A stretch of DNA of 41,586 nt from Streptomyces wuyuanensis (GTDB lineage Bacteria; Actinomycetota; Actinomycetes; Streptomycetales; Streptomycetaceae): NCBI RefSeq assembly GCF_900103455.1, contig NZ_FNHI01000036.1:1-41586 (forward strand). Direction: 5' to 3'. Below, in pieces: positions 1-10,257 of this stretch. A program made the translations under genes and the position numbers. How positions within the stretch are numbered: the stretch's first letter is position 1; each line of letters starts with the position of its first letter. Below the pieces are notes generated by a model, which saw nothing but the letters and a program-made list of their open reading frames with translations, searched no databases and had not been told where the DNA came from.

Positions 1-201
1 CTCGCGCGGGCGATAGCCGTTGCGATGGTTGACGCGTTCCTCGCTGACCTGCCCGTACTCCGCGTTGCAGAGGGCGTCGGCCTCCGCCGACATGAGCGCA
101 TCGGCGAACGTCTTCACCATCGCGCGCAGCAGATCGGGACTCGCCGAGGCGAGGTTGTCCTCGGCGAGGGCGTGCAGGGGCAGACTGTCTGGTGCGGTCA
201 T
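1..201 (-). CDS. IS256-family (Mutator) transposase, N-terminal part, cut by window edge
   Basis: Reading the minus strand from an ATG at 199-201 gives 67 residues that are open to the left edge. They begin MTAPDSLPLHALAEDNLA and end in a segment containing AEADALCNAEYG and NHRNGYRPRE. That alternation of a short helical start, an (A)LCNAEYG block and NHRNGYRPR is the conserved N-terminus of IS256-type DDE transposases, which normally run to about 400 residues. The catalytic DDE part would lie outside the window. The element probably ends somewhere between 202 and 529, but with only one end visible I could not identify its inverted repeat. Confidence 0.8.
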   Translation of the reverse strand, partial: MTAPDSLPLHALAEDNLASASPDLLRAMVKTFADALMSAEADALCNAEYGQVSEERVNHRNGYRPRE

Positions 202-529
202 CGTGCTGATCTCCTTCGAGGCTTCGACACTTCGAAGATCAGCCGGTGGCCGTTCGTCTATGCGGGCGCCATCCCGATGCCGGAGCAAACCCCCGGATCA
301 GGTCGAACCCGTACACCACTTCCCAGGACGCAACCGAGCGGCGGGTCTGCAGCACAGTCGCCTCCCGTTGCTCGCCCACCTCAGATGGCCCCCTGACGAC
401 CCTCTTCCCGGTTCGACGCCGCCGCTCAGGAAGATTCCCGTCGTGGCGGCATCCGTGACGCAGCTGGGTGTGGCGCACTGATTGTGCTGACCTGGCCTGC
501 TTACGCAGTGCTCCAGGTCTAGTCTTCTC
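202..529. other. Intergenic stretch, no convincing gene
   Basis: Short open frames occur here on both strands but none has a recognisable motif or a convincing ribosome binding site. This stretch lies upstream of the IS256-type transposase start and downstream of jetD, so it probably contains the outer end of the insertion sequence and flanking DNA. No target duplication can be checked because the other end is outside the window. Confidence 0.5.
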
Positions 530-553
530 AGGCCCGCCGCACAGGTCGGGCCT
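530..553 (-). terminator. Hairpin downstream of jetD
   Basis: AGGCCCG at 530-536 pairs with CGGGCCT at 547-553 around a 10-base loop. It lies about 50 bases after the jetD stop in the direction of transcription. There is no U-tract on the minus strand, which is common for actinobacterial terminators. It is a plausible end for the jet operon transcript. Confidence 0.5.
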
Positions 554-601
554 TTGTGCTGCAGTGATCCGTCACAGAAACCCGCCCCACTGACCCCCTA
601 T

Positions 602-1924
602 TCACTCCGCGCCAAGCCGTGAATGAGAAGCGTCCGCCGCCGGATGTTGACCCGCGGGTGCGACTGGCGCACCAGCCGCGATGTCCGTGAGCAGCAGTGG
701 GAGGAGGTCTTCCTCGTACACATGTGCGGAGTGTGCCTTCATTGCCGGTGCCAGGTGCGGGTCCCATGGGGAGTCCGATTCCTGCAGGCGCAGTTTGATG
801 GCGCCGTGCTGGGCGACAGATTCGTAGTCGGCTGCATTCATCCGCCATGGAACTGCTGTTGGAGCGGCGGCGAGGAGGGCTCGCATGTGGGCCAGTCCGG
901 CTGGGTCGAAGTCCGCTCGGATGGCGACGCGCCATCCGACATCGGCCAGCGCGCCGATGGCTGCGCACTCCACCTGGGAGGGCGTGCCAGCGGTGCATAT
1001 CACCCGCGGCGTCTCGGCTGTGTCGTCCACGAGGGCCTGACTGCTCGCGGCGGCGAGGACTGATGGGTTCTCTGTGACGAAGACCCACGTTCCTGCTGTT
1101 GGAGGGGACTCCCATGCGATCTCGGCCAGTTCCCTCGGTGGCACGGTGAACGTTGCGTTGGGCGGGATCTGCCAGCCCTTGGGAGTGACTCCGGTGATGA
1201 GGAGTCCCCCGAGCAGGTTGTCGTAGTCCACTCCCAGGCGCGCCCAGGCCGAGCGTGGGGTGGTGCCGGAGCTCTGGGCGAGTGCGAGCACGAGCGCAGG
1301 CAGAGGCCCGCCGTCGAGTGCGTGCGGGTCTCCGGGGACGAGTGTGCGGCGGTCGATGCGGTGGCCCGGCCGCGGCAGGCGTCCGGCTACCTCGATCGCC
1401 TGGTTCAGTAGTGCGTCGGGATCGGGTGTATTGAGGATTCGGGTGATCCATCCGAGACTGTGCAGCCGGGCAAATGCGGTCGCGGGCTCCACAAGTTCGC
1501 GTACGTGCTCGGGCCAGGCCTCGGCGCGCGCCTGGAGTTGATGATGGAGCCGGTCGCCGGAGGCCTTCTGTTCGGCGCGGGCGCGGGCCTTCTCCGCGAG
1601 GCGTCGGCCGCAGGCGTGGGCAGCGACGGCGCCGGGAGTGAGCGCCGGTCCGCGGATGGTCAGGGCGGTTGTCAGTTCGTTCAGATCGAGGCGGCGACGC
1701 TGGCCTGGTGCCAGTGGTCGTCCGCCGATCAGTCCTGCTGCTGCGGCGCGCTGGGCTGGTGAGGCGGGGATCGTCACGGTGACTGCGGGCCCGCGGGTGA
1801 GGGCTTCGTCTCCGCGTCGGTCAGCGGCTGCTGCGAGTGCTTTCCACAGCCAGGTGAGCTCAGGCGCGAGCAATGCGGTCAGGTCAGCTCCGGAACACGC
1901 CCCGGAGCACAGGTGACAAGTCAT
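602..1924 (-). CDS. jetD: Wadjet-type nuclease subunit, DUF2399/TIGR02679 (JetD-like)
   Basis: A 440-residue protein. The start is the ATG at 1922-1924, which overlaps the jetC stop by 4 bases (ATGA). It matches the DUF2399 family in layout: a Cys-rich start (MTCHLCSGACSG), a long helical middle, then a C-terminal Toprim-like part. That part contains WVFVTENPS at about residue 280 and RADFDPAGL about 60 residues later. Acidic residues in these two motifs (E of ENP, D-x-D of DFD) are the expected metal ligands. In characterised Wadjet complexes the JetD subunit is the nuclease that cleaves plasmid DNA after JetABC has extruded it. It is the last gene of a four-gene operon, in the family's usual order. 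Assignment to the DUF2397/2398/2399 branch of Wadjet is confident. Catalytic activity is inferred from the family. Confidence 0.85.
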   Translation of the reverse strand: MTCHLCSGACSGADLTALLAPELTWLWKALAAAADRRGDEALTRGPAVTVTIPASPAQRAAAAGLIGGRPLAPGQRRRLDLNELTTALTIRGPALTPGAVAAHACGRRLAEKARARAEQKASGDRLHHQLQARAEAWPEHVRELVEPATAFARLHSLGWITRILNTPDPDALLNQAIEVAGRLPRPGHRIDRRTLVPGDPHALDGGPLPALVLALAQSSGTTPRSAWARLGVDYDNLLGGLLITGVTPKGWQIPPNATFTVPPRELAEIAWESPPTAGTWVFVTENPSVLAAASSQALVDDTAETPRVICTAGTPSQVECAAIGALADVGWRVAIRADFDPAGLAHMRALLAAAPTAVPWRMNAADYESVAQHGAIKLRLQESDSPWDPHLAPAMKAHSAHVYEEDLLPLLLTDIAAGAPVAPAGQHPAADASHSRLGAE

Positions 1925-4900
1925 GCCGGGCTCCCTGCCGGGGGTGTGAGATCGGTGTCGCCGGGGACTGGTGACACGCCGCGGATCAGCATGGGGAAGG
2001 CGACGACTGTTCCGTCTGCGCCTGCTTCGAGGTCGTGAGCATCGATGCCGTCCCACGCGCCGGGTGCGCCGTCCCACAGGTAGGAGGTGCACAAGATGTC
2101 TAGGTCGAGTGCGGCGAGGTAGCGTGCCAGGCCTTCGCGGCCGCGCTCGTCGACTTCGGCGGGAACTTCGTCCAGCGGGACGAGGCGCAGGCCCGTGTCC
2201 GTGAGACGGTCGTAGTTGGCTGCGATGGCAGCCAGCATGGGTGCCAGTACGACCAGGCGTCGCTCACCGCCGGACAGGCCGGTGCGTGAGCCCCATCGCC
2301 GGGTGATGGGCGTGCCGTCGGGTCCGGGGCGCTCGACGAGGTAGTGGACGTCGACCCAGTCTCGGATGTCGACGGCTGCGGCGAGGCGTTCGGTCATGGT
2401 GGAGCCGTCGGCGGCGGCGAGCAGCGACTGGAGTGCTTGCCCGACTTGCTCTTTCTGCGTTTCGGTGCGTACGGCGTCGCTCACCTGGCAGGACAACTCG
2501 TAGACGGTACGGGTGGCAGCGTCGAGGTCATCCCGCAGCCCGATGTGGACTTGGACGCCGACTCCGGAGGATGCCTGGGCTGCTCGCATCTTGGTGTTGA
2601 CGGACTTCTTCCAGTCCATCAGGGCGGTCCACGCGGTACCGATGGCGGCCGGCAGACGGCCGATGACAAAGTTTTGCAGCGCTGCTGCTTCGGCCGCGGC
2701 GAGGGCGTTTTTCGCCTTCGCTGCCAGGATCTGCGCGCGGGCGGCGGCTATGACCGGGTCGTAGTGGTGTTCCGCGTGCGTGAGGACGAATGTATCGAGG
2801 TCCTCGAGACCGGCGGGCGGATCGTCGCGGGCGATGGTCCAGGTTTGTGCGAGTTCGGCGCGGACCTCGTCGTAGCGCTCGCCGAGGGTCTTCTTTGAAG
2901 AGGTGGGACGGCGGGCGAGCATGCCTTCGACGGTGTCGAGGAGTTCCTGGCCGGTGCCGGGACCATCAGTGGAAGGGGCGCCGCGGGCGGAGAGGAAGGT
3001 GTCGACGTCGAGGGCCTGGGTGATGGGTGGCCAGGCGAGCAGTGCGGCCAGGTGCGCTTCCGTTGTCGTCTGGTGAGGGCGGGCTTCGGTGAGCCGCTTC
3101 TGGGCCGTGCTCAGCTCAATCTCGCAGGTGCTGAGCTGCTTCTCGGCTGTGGTCAGCGTCCCTCGGGCTGTTTCGAGTTGTGCGTAGAGTTGGTCGCCTT
3201 GTGCGGTGGCGGCGTCGAAGCGGCGGACCGCGTCGTCCGCGTCGCCCTCGGACTGGAGCTCGGTCAGCTCGGCCTGGGTTTCGAGCACCGTGGTGTGCGC
3301 GGTCTGTGCTGCGTGCTGGAGGTCGGCGAGGTGGGTAGTCAGCCCGGTTTCGTCGGGAAGCGATCGCAGCCCGCGGTCGAGCTTGGGCAGCAGCCGGTTG
3401 GTGAGCCGCTGTGCACACGTGTTCAGCTTCTCGGCGTGAGCGTGGCCGTTGCTGACCAGTGCGGCCAGTTCATCATGGTCGGTGGGCATGCCCAGGTCGC
3501 GGGCGCGCATCGCCCAGGCGGTATGCAGGTTGGTGTGCTCGGCGGCGGCTTCGTCTGCCTGCTGACGCAGAGTGTGTGCGGCGCTGTGGAGCCGGTGCGC
3601 TTCTTTGGCTGTGTGGGCACGCTCAGCTTCAGCGTTGGTCACCTCGCTCCGCGGGGGGAAGGACTTCGCTTCGCTTCGGAGGGTGTCGCGTCGCTGGCGG
3701 CGATCCGCGGCGGACCTGCGCTCGGCTTCCGCGCTGTCCTCGAGTTCCTGCGCGCTCGCGTCGAGCTCGTCCGCCTTGGCGCGGGCCCTGGCCAGGCGCG
3801 TGCGGCCACCGATGTGCGAGGCGGCAGGGATCGCGACCCCGGCGGTGGCAAGCGCGGCCGTGGGGTCTGCGATGAGAGGTCCGGCCGCGAACGTGCCGTC
3901 GCGTCCGATGACGAGGGCGGCTGCATCCGGGGGGCGGGTGGCGCTGTCGGTCAGGGCGATGCGGGCCAGGACGGTACGGGCGAGATCAGCATGCGGGTGT
4001 TCGGGGTCGACGTCCAGGACGGCGGTCAGGCTGTGCCCTGTCGGGGTGCCAGCAGGACTGATGTGCCAGGCGTTGGTTGTGGCGCCGCCTGTGTTCAGGT
4101 GGGCGCCAAGGACACCTGCGCTGGCGAGCGCGAGCTCGATCAGCGCCTGCTGGTCGTCCGTGTGGTCGAGTCCGGGACGCCATTCCAGCAGCGCTCCGAG
4201 TGCGGTGTCATCATCGCCGGGGCCCGCCCAGTCGGGGCGCGGCAGCGGCAGCAGCTGCCCGGAGCGCAGACGGCGGGCGTCGGCACGGTGCTGCCCGGCA
4301 GTGGCGTCGAAGTGAGCCGCGGCGGCGAGATGGTCCTTGGCCGCGCCTTCGTGTAAGGCGGCGAGGGCTTCGCCGGCTCGCACAGTCTGATCGGCCCAGG
4401 CATTGAGTTGGTCACGCACAGCGGCAGGTTCAGCGCCATTGAGAGCGTCGATGTCATCTGCGTCCCACACGGGATGCTCGTGGATGGAGAGGGCCGGTCG
4501 TTGTGCAGGCCGCGCAGATGAGCATGGTGCAGCGCCCATTGGGCGACGGCGGCGAGTGTCTGGCGGGCAGCTGTGCGGGCCTCAGCGGTGGCGCGATCTG
4601 CTGCCTGACTCGCTTCGTCATAGGTGGACTCGGCGTCGGAGGCTTTGCGGCTTGTGGTCTGGGCTGTCTCGGCGGCTGCCGCGACAGGGCGGTAGTCACG
4701 CTGGACCAGTGCTGCTTTGTCGGCTGCGGCGCGGTGGTCCTTTGCCGAGGCCTCCCATCCAGTGGCGAGCTGCTGAAGACCGGAGCGGTCATGGGTGAGC
4801 GTTATACCGGGGCCGGGGTCGAAGACACGGTCGGCGACTGAGCGTGTGACACGGGCGCGGGGGTGGTGAGCGAGCAGGACATCGAGCGCGGTCGGCGGGA

Positions 4901-6179
4901 TGCCGACGGACTCAGCGTCGGCGGCAAGCTCGGCCAGGTCGGCAATGATCTCGTCCAGAACTTCTTGACTGTTCTTGGTCTGGGTACGGGCCTGGGTGGC
5001 GGCGGTGTCGAGGGTTGAGAGGCTGCCGGCCGCGGCGACTTGCTCGGCCTTGAGCCGTTTACGCAGGTCCGTCACTCGCCCGTGCGCCTTGTATGCATCC
5101 GAGATCTCAATGGCGCGGGCGGTAGCCATTGCCGCGCGGTGGTCGGTACTTAGGCGCTGGACTTCGGCTGTGGCCTGTTCGACAGCACTTTTCGCATGGG
5201 TGAGCATGCCGCTGCCCTTCTGGACTTGCTGATGGCGCGCGCGGGCTTCGTCAGCAGCTTCGCGTGCAGCCGTGTATGCGGTTCGGGTGACGTCGACGAC
5301 GTGTCCGGTCCACACGCGGGCGAACTCTGCCAGGACGGTGGCGGCATGCTCGTCCCGCTCAAACGCCTCGCGGGTGGTGTCGGACTCGGCAAGGGCCTCA
5401 GCCGTCGCGGCAAGGACATCGCTGGCCACGCCCGGAAGTGACTGGCGCAGCGCGTCGGCGGCCGCGGTCGGGGAGACGTCGCCCAGCAGGGTCGGATTGC
5501 GGACTTCCCGTAGCCGCGAGGCGAGCTCACGCAGTTCCGCGGCGGTGGTGGACCAGATGCGGGCGGCGAGGTGCTCCACATAGTCCTCGGAGTCTTGGAA
5601 GACCTGTCCGCCAGCAGCTTCGACGCGGGCCGAGAACTCCTCATGCTCCAGCGCGGCACCCGTCGGGGCGCGAAGGGCCAGTTCCTTCAGCGGGCGGCCG
5701 GGGACCGTGAACGGGACGACTTTCACTGCGGGGGTCGAGCTCGGCGAGTACTGCAGCCGAACTCCGAAGCTCACCTCCCCGTCATGTGATGTTGCTTCTT
5801 CCAAGGCTGTCGCAGCTGGTGCGCCGGCGGGCGCGGCAAAGGTCAGCCATAGGTAGCCGTAGCGGCGGCCCTTTGCAGGGGCGCCCTCGCTCATGAGGAG
5901 CTTCAGTGTGGTGGGGCGCGCTTTGCCGGCGGCCAACTTGGCCGCGTTCAGATCGAGCAGGTAGGGCCACAGCGCCTCCAGGGCAGTGGTCTTGCCGGTG
6001 CCGTTGGGACCTCGCAACAGCAGACGCCCTGATGCTGCGGGCAGGTCCAGGTCGCCGTAGCGCCACACGTTCGACAGTCCGGCACCGACCAGGCGCCAGC
6101 GGCCACCGAACCGGTCGGGGTTGCCGGACGGCGGAGGGGGCGTCGGGGAAGCGAAGTCCAGATTGAGGATGTCGCTCAC
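1921..6179 (-). pseudogene. jetC: SMC-like ATPase of Wadjet system, TIGR02680 (JetC-like), single-base frameshift
   Basis: The start is the GTG at 6177-6179, overlapping the jetB stop (GTGA). Read across both frames it would give about 1,420 residues, the size expected for TIGR02680. The N-terminal part has a Walker A motif, GPNGTGKTT, at residues 57-65. The middle is a long Ala/Glu/Arg-rich coiled coil. The C-terminal part has the ABC signature LSGGE and Walker B LVPLDEVPAEVDE. The reading frame changes near 4,490: the N-terminal frame runs on in a nonsense sequence to a stop at 4140, while homology resumes in the other frame and continues to 1921. One missing base in the segment reading GACCGGCCC on the minus strand would restore the frame. 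I see no classical slippery heptamer. As written, the ATPase head is split between two frames, so the complex would be inactive unless this is a sequencing error or a recoding event. Confidence 0.85.
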
Positions 6180-7582
6180 TGTGTGGGCTCCTCCTTCTGC
6201 TCGGCCGCGAGGGCACTGAAGAGGTCTGGGCCCTCTTGAGGCCGTGTGGGGCGGTTGCCCGGGGCGGGTGGGCGCTGGCTGGCCGACGTGTGGGTCCGGG
6301 AACGGGTGCTCTGGCGCGTGGCTTTGGAGGCGGCGGTGCCTTCTTCCGCCCAGCGGCCGGTGGTGGGCGCAAACCACCACATCGAAGTGGTGGTGTCGTC
6401 GGGCTGTGTGTCGGCGTGGGTGAGATGGACAAGGTTCGTGCCGGCCAGCAGATCGCGGACCTTGGTAGCGAGCAGGAGAGGGTCGCTGGAGTACTCGGCA
6501 CCCCAGCCGCCCTTTCCGGAGGCGTTGTTGCTGGCGAAATCTGTCAGAGCGGCCACCACCTGCTCCTGCGTCATGCCACGCCATCCTGGGCCGGGTCCGG
6601 TGCCGGGGGTGCCGTGAATGGCGGCGTGGTCGAGCAGCAGCAGCGCGGCGTGCGCGATGGTGCCCGGGACGGGGAAAGGCATCGGGCCGAGTTGGCGGAA
6701 GTGACGGAATGCTTCGCTGGGCACGACGAATGCCGCTCCCTCTACGCGGCGCTCCAGACCCAGTCCGAAGGCGTCCGCCAGGGGGGCGCCGTCATCGCCG
6801 CGCACTCGCTGACTCAGCCACTGTGCCTCGGCTTCGTCCAGGAGCGCGGTGTGTACGCATGTGTCGTCCACGAGCGCGCGGCGCATCCGGCGGGCCGGGT
6901 CCGGTTCGCGCTGGGCTTGCTCAAGCCATCCATGCGGGTCGGTGGCGGGGTCGAGGGTGCCGGGGTTGGCAACCACGTAGGCCAGTCGAGTGTGGTGCAC
7001 TGCGAGCAGCACCGGGGCCTGCTCGTCGTGCAGGTAGCCGTCCAGATCGCCGTCGAGTCGCTCGACGACGCCGCGTTCGTCGAGCATGCGGAGTGCGGCC
7101 ACGACGGCGCGGCGCTCTGCCATGTCGTTGCGTGACGGCAGTGCTGCCTCAGCTGCTGCAGCGCGGGCGGCGGTGACCAGCTGTCCCAGCGCGATCCGTG
7201 GTGGCATGGATTCAGCGGCTGCGACGAGGAGGAAGAACCAGGAGCAAGTCGCCGGGCTTGGGCCCTGGAGGGCCCACACGGCTGGGCGTGGCGGTGCGCT
7301 TTTGCGTAGACGCACCAGGTCGCGTTCGATGACCAGCACCCATCCGAGCCGGGCTACGGCGGAGCGTAGTGCGGTCTCGTTGCGGCGCACTGCGGCTATG
7401 AGGTCGTCGTCGCGGCCGCCGACCAGCCAAGGGGTGGCTGCCAGGTGGCGCAGCAGGGCGGCCGCTTCGGTGTCGGCCTCGGGCCGCCATGCCTTCCGGC
7501 GTCGCCGTGGCGGATCTGTCGTGTCCGCCGTATCGGCCGCGAAGTCTGGTTTGGTGGTTTCGGTGAGAGTCTCCTCGCTCAT
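6176..7582 (-). CDS. jetB: Wadjet-type subunit, DUF2398/TIGR02678 (JetB-like)
   Basis: A 468-residue protein. The ATG at 7580-7582 overlaps the jetA stop (ATGA) and its TGA overlaps the GTG of jetC (GTGA). It has the DUF2398 architecture: an N-terminal disordered Lys/Arg-rich stretch (PPRRRRKAWRP), then a winged-helix region starting AAALLRHLAATPWLVGG. A long helical domain follows, with the internal segment DLDGYLHDEQAPVLLAV, and the tail is Pro/Arg-rich. In Wadjet complexes this kleisin-associated (KITE-like) subunit bridges the SMC arms and the JetA subunit. No catalytic motif is expected or seen. Its position between jetA and jetC matches the canonical order and supports the call. Confidence 0.82.
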   Translation of the reverse strand: MSEETLTETTKPDFAADTADTTDPPRRRRKAWRPEADTEAAALLRHLAATPWLVGGRDDDLIAAVRRNETALRSAVARLGWVLVIERDLVRLRKSAPPRPAVWALQGPSPATCSWFFLLVAAAESMPPRIALGQLVTAARAAAAEAALPSRNDMAERRAVVAALRMLDERGVVERLDGDLDGYLHDEQAPVLLAVHHTRLAYVVANPGTLDPATDPHGWLEQAQREPDPARRMRRALVDDTCVHTALLDEAEAQWLSQRVRGDDGAPLADAFGLGLERRVEGAAFVVPSEAFRHFRQLGPMPFPVPGTIAHAALLLLDHAAIHGTPGTGPGPGWRGMTQEQVVAALTDFASNNASGKGGWGAEYSSDPLLLATKVRDLLAGTNLVHLTHADTQPDDTTTSMWWFAPTTGRWAEEGTAASKATRQSTRSRTHTSASQRPPAPGNRPTRPQEGPDLFSALAAEQKEEPTQ

Positions 7583-9216
7583 GCCGCGCCTTCCTGCGCT
7601 GTGCCCGCGTCAGAGGTGTCGTCGCCGCGGTGGTGGTGTGCGCCGCGATGCGTGGTGAGGTGCAGCGTCGCGCGCGGAGCCAAATCGTCGGCTGTGGTGG
7701 TGCCCGCGACGGCTGCGAGGGCAGCAGTGGAGGGGCGGCGGCCGGGTTCGTGGAACAGGGGAATGCGGCCGGGCAGGAGAACGCGCCAGGTGGGGGCGTC
7801 CAGCGTGCCGGTGCCTGTGCCCGTGTGGACAAGGGTGCACGCGAGTCCTCCACTGCTGCCGGTGCGTCGCGGCCCTGTCGCGGCAGCGCGGGCGGCGGTC
7901 ATGAGAGCGGCGAGCGCAACTCTGGCAGCGGCTTCGTCCAGCTGCTGTCCAGGCACGGAGGCCAGGACCGTGGCGACGGCGGCGGTGTGCTCGGCTTGGC
8001 GGCGGGCCCGGGCTTCGGCCACTTGGGTCTTTACCGCTGTGTCGTCGCGTGGTGCGGTGCCTCTGCCGCGCGGACCGGAGCGTCCGGCGGTGCGCAGCAG
8101 CGTTGGCACCGGCACTTGCGGTCCACCGCGCCAGGACGGGTTGCGGCCGGCTTCGTCTTCGTCGGCTTGGCCGTAGAGCTTGCGCCAGGAGTGGTCACCG
8201 GCCGCGGCCTGGAAGATCTGGACCCCGATGTCGGGGGTCAATACGGCTCGGGCGAGGGAGAGCGCGCGGGTGCGGCTCGAGGCTGTGCCGGCTGATGAGT
8301 GCAGTCGGCGCAGGTTGGCATGCATGCTCGGCAGCGTCCGTACCAGGCGCAGCGAGAACCGTGCTGCGCGTCCGGTGCGGGCGTCGAACCAGGCGCATAG
8401 CCCGTCCCAGTCCTCTACGCGGCCGCCGCGGGAGGCGCTGAGCGCACCGGCCGCGATGAGGTCGCGGGCCTGGGAGGCGTTGACCGCCGCCTGAGCCAGC
8501 AGAGGGAACCATGGCCTCAAAGCCGTCAGAGCCGCGGCCGCGCGGGCGGAGCCGGAGTCGAGTTCGGCCGCGACGCGGGTGGCATAGTCGACCAGTAGCC
8601 CCTTGAGGTCATTGGTGCGTTCCTCGTTCAGGTCAAAGCGGTCGGCCAGGTTCATCAGCGCGTCCTCGGCGCCGACCAGAGCGGCGTCCAGGTCGTCGTG
8701 GCTGGTGAACACGGCCCCTACCGCATCCACGCACGTAGCGTCGAGGCTCCCGTCCACGGGCTCGGTCGTGCCCAGGGCAGCGGCGAGTTGCTCGATGTAG
8801 GTGACGATGCGATTCAGCGACACGATCGGGATCTCGCGCACGGTCGCTGTTCCGGCGAGGACTTGGCGGTAGAAGCGCTGGACGTGCCGCCCAGCGGGGC
8901 TGGCGGTGTAGCGCCAGTTCCGCGCGAGGATCTCGACGTATCGGCGTGCATGGCTGGTGTCTGACCGCACCGACACCGCGCCCATGCCTTTGAGAGCATC
9001 CAGACGTGCCTCGACCACACGCACGTCCAGGCGCAGGCCGACGGACGAGAGAGCTGCCGTGACCTCGGCGACCGTCAGATCGGTCACCGATCCCTCAAGC
9101 ACGTCCATGATCGCGATGTAGTCAGAGGACTCAGGGCGCACCAAATAGCCCACGACATGTCGTGCATCGGCCGCGCTGTCATCTACAGCAAAGTTCGACT
9201 CTTCTGCCGTCACCAC
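7579..9216 (-). CDS. jetA: Wadjet-type subunit, DUF2397/TIGR02677 (JetA-like)
   Basis: A 545-residue protein and the first gene of the operon. Two tandem GTG codons (9214-9216 and 9211-9213) can serve as start. GGAGG at 9221-9225 is 4 or 7 bases upstream respectively, so the second GTG is slightly better spaced. The N-terminal third (HVVGYLVRPESSDYIAIMDVLEGS, written here as HVVGYLVRPESS then DYIAIMDVLEGS, then LTVAEVTAAL) is a winged-helix domain typical of DUF2397. A long helical region with FYRQVLAGTATVREIPIVSL follows, and the C-terminal part is again Arg/Ala-rich. In the Wadjet model this is the kleisin-like subunit that closes the SMC ring. It is stated as inference from family and order because no enzymatic motif is present. 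Confidence 0.84.
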   Translation of the reverse strand: MVTAEESNFAVDDSAADARHVVGYLVRPESSDYIAIMDVLEGSVTDLTVAEVTAALSSVGLRLDVRVVEARLDALKGMGAVSVRSDTSHARRYVEILARNWRYTASPAGRHVQRFYRQVLAGTATVREIPIVSLNRIVTYIEQLAAALGTTEPVDGSLDATCVDAVGAVFTSHDDLDAALVGAEDALMNLADRFDLNEERTNDLKGLLVDYATRVAAELDSGSARAAAALTALRPWFPLLAQAAVNASQARDLIAAGALSASRGGRVEDWDGLCAWFDARTGRAARFSLRLVRTLPSMHANLRRLHSSAGTASSRTRALSLARAVLTPDIGVQIFQAAAGDHSWRKLYGQADEDEAGRNPSWRGGPQVPVPTLLRTAGRSGPRGRGTAPRDDTAVKTQVAEARARRQAEHTAAVATVLASVPGQQLDEAAARVALAALMTAARAAATGPRRTGSSGGLACTLVHTGTGTGTLDAPTWRVLLPGRIPLFHEPGRRPSTAALAAVAGTTTADDLAPRATLHLTTHRGAHHHRGDDTSDAGTAQEGAA

Positions 9217-9678
9217 TCCCCCTCCATGCGGCCAAGGTCCGTGTCCGCCTCAGGCCTCGCTTTCGGAAAGTAGACGCCGCCACCGACAACGCCCCCGAGA
9301 ATCGGCAAATCCGCGGGGCTGCTCCCCCACTCCCGGTGACGCAAATTCGTCGGCGGCTACTCCTGCCTGCTGTTGATCAAGAGCCGGCGGACGACTCACC
9401 TTGCTCCCCTTCCAAGGGCGACACCAGAGAAGGTTCCGACATGCAGTAATGCGTCTCCGGGCGGGCTTCATCGATCACAGGTGCAGTTCCCTCGAAATGC
9501 ACCAGACGGCCATCACAGGCTGGATCTGTTCAAGTGGGATCCAGCCAGATTGACGCGGTTGCTGCCGGACCCGGGCACTGAAGATCCGGACGCGGCCTCC
9601 CAATTCACGTAATTCGATGATGCGTTCGAGAATTGGGCGGCTGGGGCCCGCGGGCGTTTCGCAATATGAGCGTCGGCT
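9217..9678. other. Intergenic region between jetA and the Mrr-type gene
   Basis: About 460 bases without a supportable gene. It should hold the jet operon promoter, but I could not pick -35/-10 boxes with confidence. A small palindrome, CTTTC-G-GAAAG near 9,261-9,271, sits about 50 bases upstream of jetA and could be an operator. The 9-bp hairpin at 9518-9546 is listed separately. Confidence 0.5.
9518..9546 (-). terminator. Perfect 9-bp hairpin downstream of the Mrr-type gene
   Basis: GGCTGGATC at 9518-9526 pairs exactly with GATCCAGCC at 9538-9546, with an 11-base loop. It lies about 130 bases after the stop of the Mrr-type gene and before the jet operon, so it could separate the two minus-strand transcripts. 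No U-tract is present. Confidence 0.45.
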
Positions 9679-10257
9679 CTACTGGGTGTCGGATTGAAGC
9701 CTGCGGTTGTTGCCGGAGCGGCCGATGTCCAGCTCGAGGAACGAGGTCAGCACGGTGCCGTTGTTCCAGAAGCCGAGCAGGTCGATATCGATCAGGCACA
9801 GATTGTGCCGTGCGGCGAAGTCGCGGGCCGGCTTGGTGAAGACGCAGGAGGCCACAAAAATGGGCACGTCAGCGCCGTGTTCGGCGCGAGCGGTGCCGTT
9901 GAACGTCTGGATGTCGCGGCTACCGACGGTGCGATGTTTGGCGTAGCGCTTGCACTGGATGACGAACCGGCGACCGTCGGGCAGGAGTCCGGTGACGTCG
10001 GCACCGAGGTCGCCGGCGCCGCCGACCCGCTTCACGTCTGTGCATCCGTCCCGTCGGCACAAGTCGGCGACGAACTCCTCGAACTGGCGGTCGTCCATGG
10101 CCCAGACCGCGCCCAGTGACTGGCGGGCCTGGCGGCGCGCGTCTTCGGCCAACCGCGCCTTCTCCGCCTGGGCTTCGCGCCGTCCAGCGCGTACGAGCTG
10201 TATGACGGCGATCCCTATGACGACGACGGCTAACGCGATGAGCAGCGCTGTACCCAA
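9679..10257 (-). CDS. Membrane-anchored restriction endonuclease-like protein (Mrr_cat type)
   Basis: A 192-residue protein. I chose the TTG at 10255-10257 because GGAGGGGAG lies 6 bases upstream and the first residues then form a clean hydrophobic helix (TALLIALAVVVIGIAVIQLV). A charged linker follows. The C-terminal half is an Mrr-type PD-(D/E)XK fold: EEFVADLCRRDGCTDVK, then a Gly-Asp segment GAGDLGADV carrying the catalytic Asp, then FVIQCKRYAKH with the Q-x-K motif. A Rossmann-like end with DVPIFVASCVFTKPA and LIDIDLLGFW completes the domain. A single N-terminal membrane helix with a cytoplasmic Mrr domain is a common actinobacterial arrangement. The start overlaps the end of the UvrD-like gene by 28 bases, implying translational coupling. 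Substrate (modified or foreign DNA) is inferred. Confidence 0.8.
   Translation of the reverse strand: MGTALLIALAVVVIGIAVIQLVRAGRREAQAEKARLAEDARRQARQSLGAVWAMDDRQFEEFVADLCRRDGCTDVKRVGGAGDLGADVTGLLPDGRRFVIQCKRYAKHRTVGSRDIQTFNGTARAEHGADVPIFVASCVFTKPARDFAARHNLCLIDIDLLGFWNNGTVLTSFLELDIGRSGNNRRLQSDTQ

Noticed and set aside
4470..4540. Programmed ribosomal frameshift in jetC
   Set aside because: No slippery heptamer of the usual form or downstream pseudoknot is evident at the switch, and the family is normally encoded in one frame.
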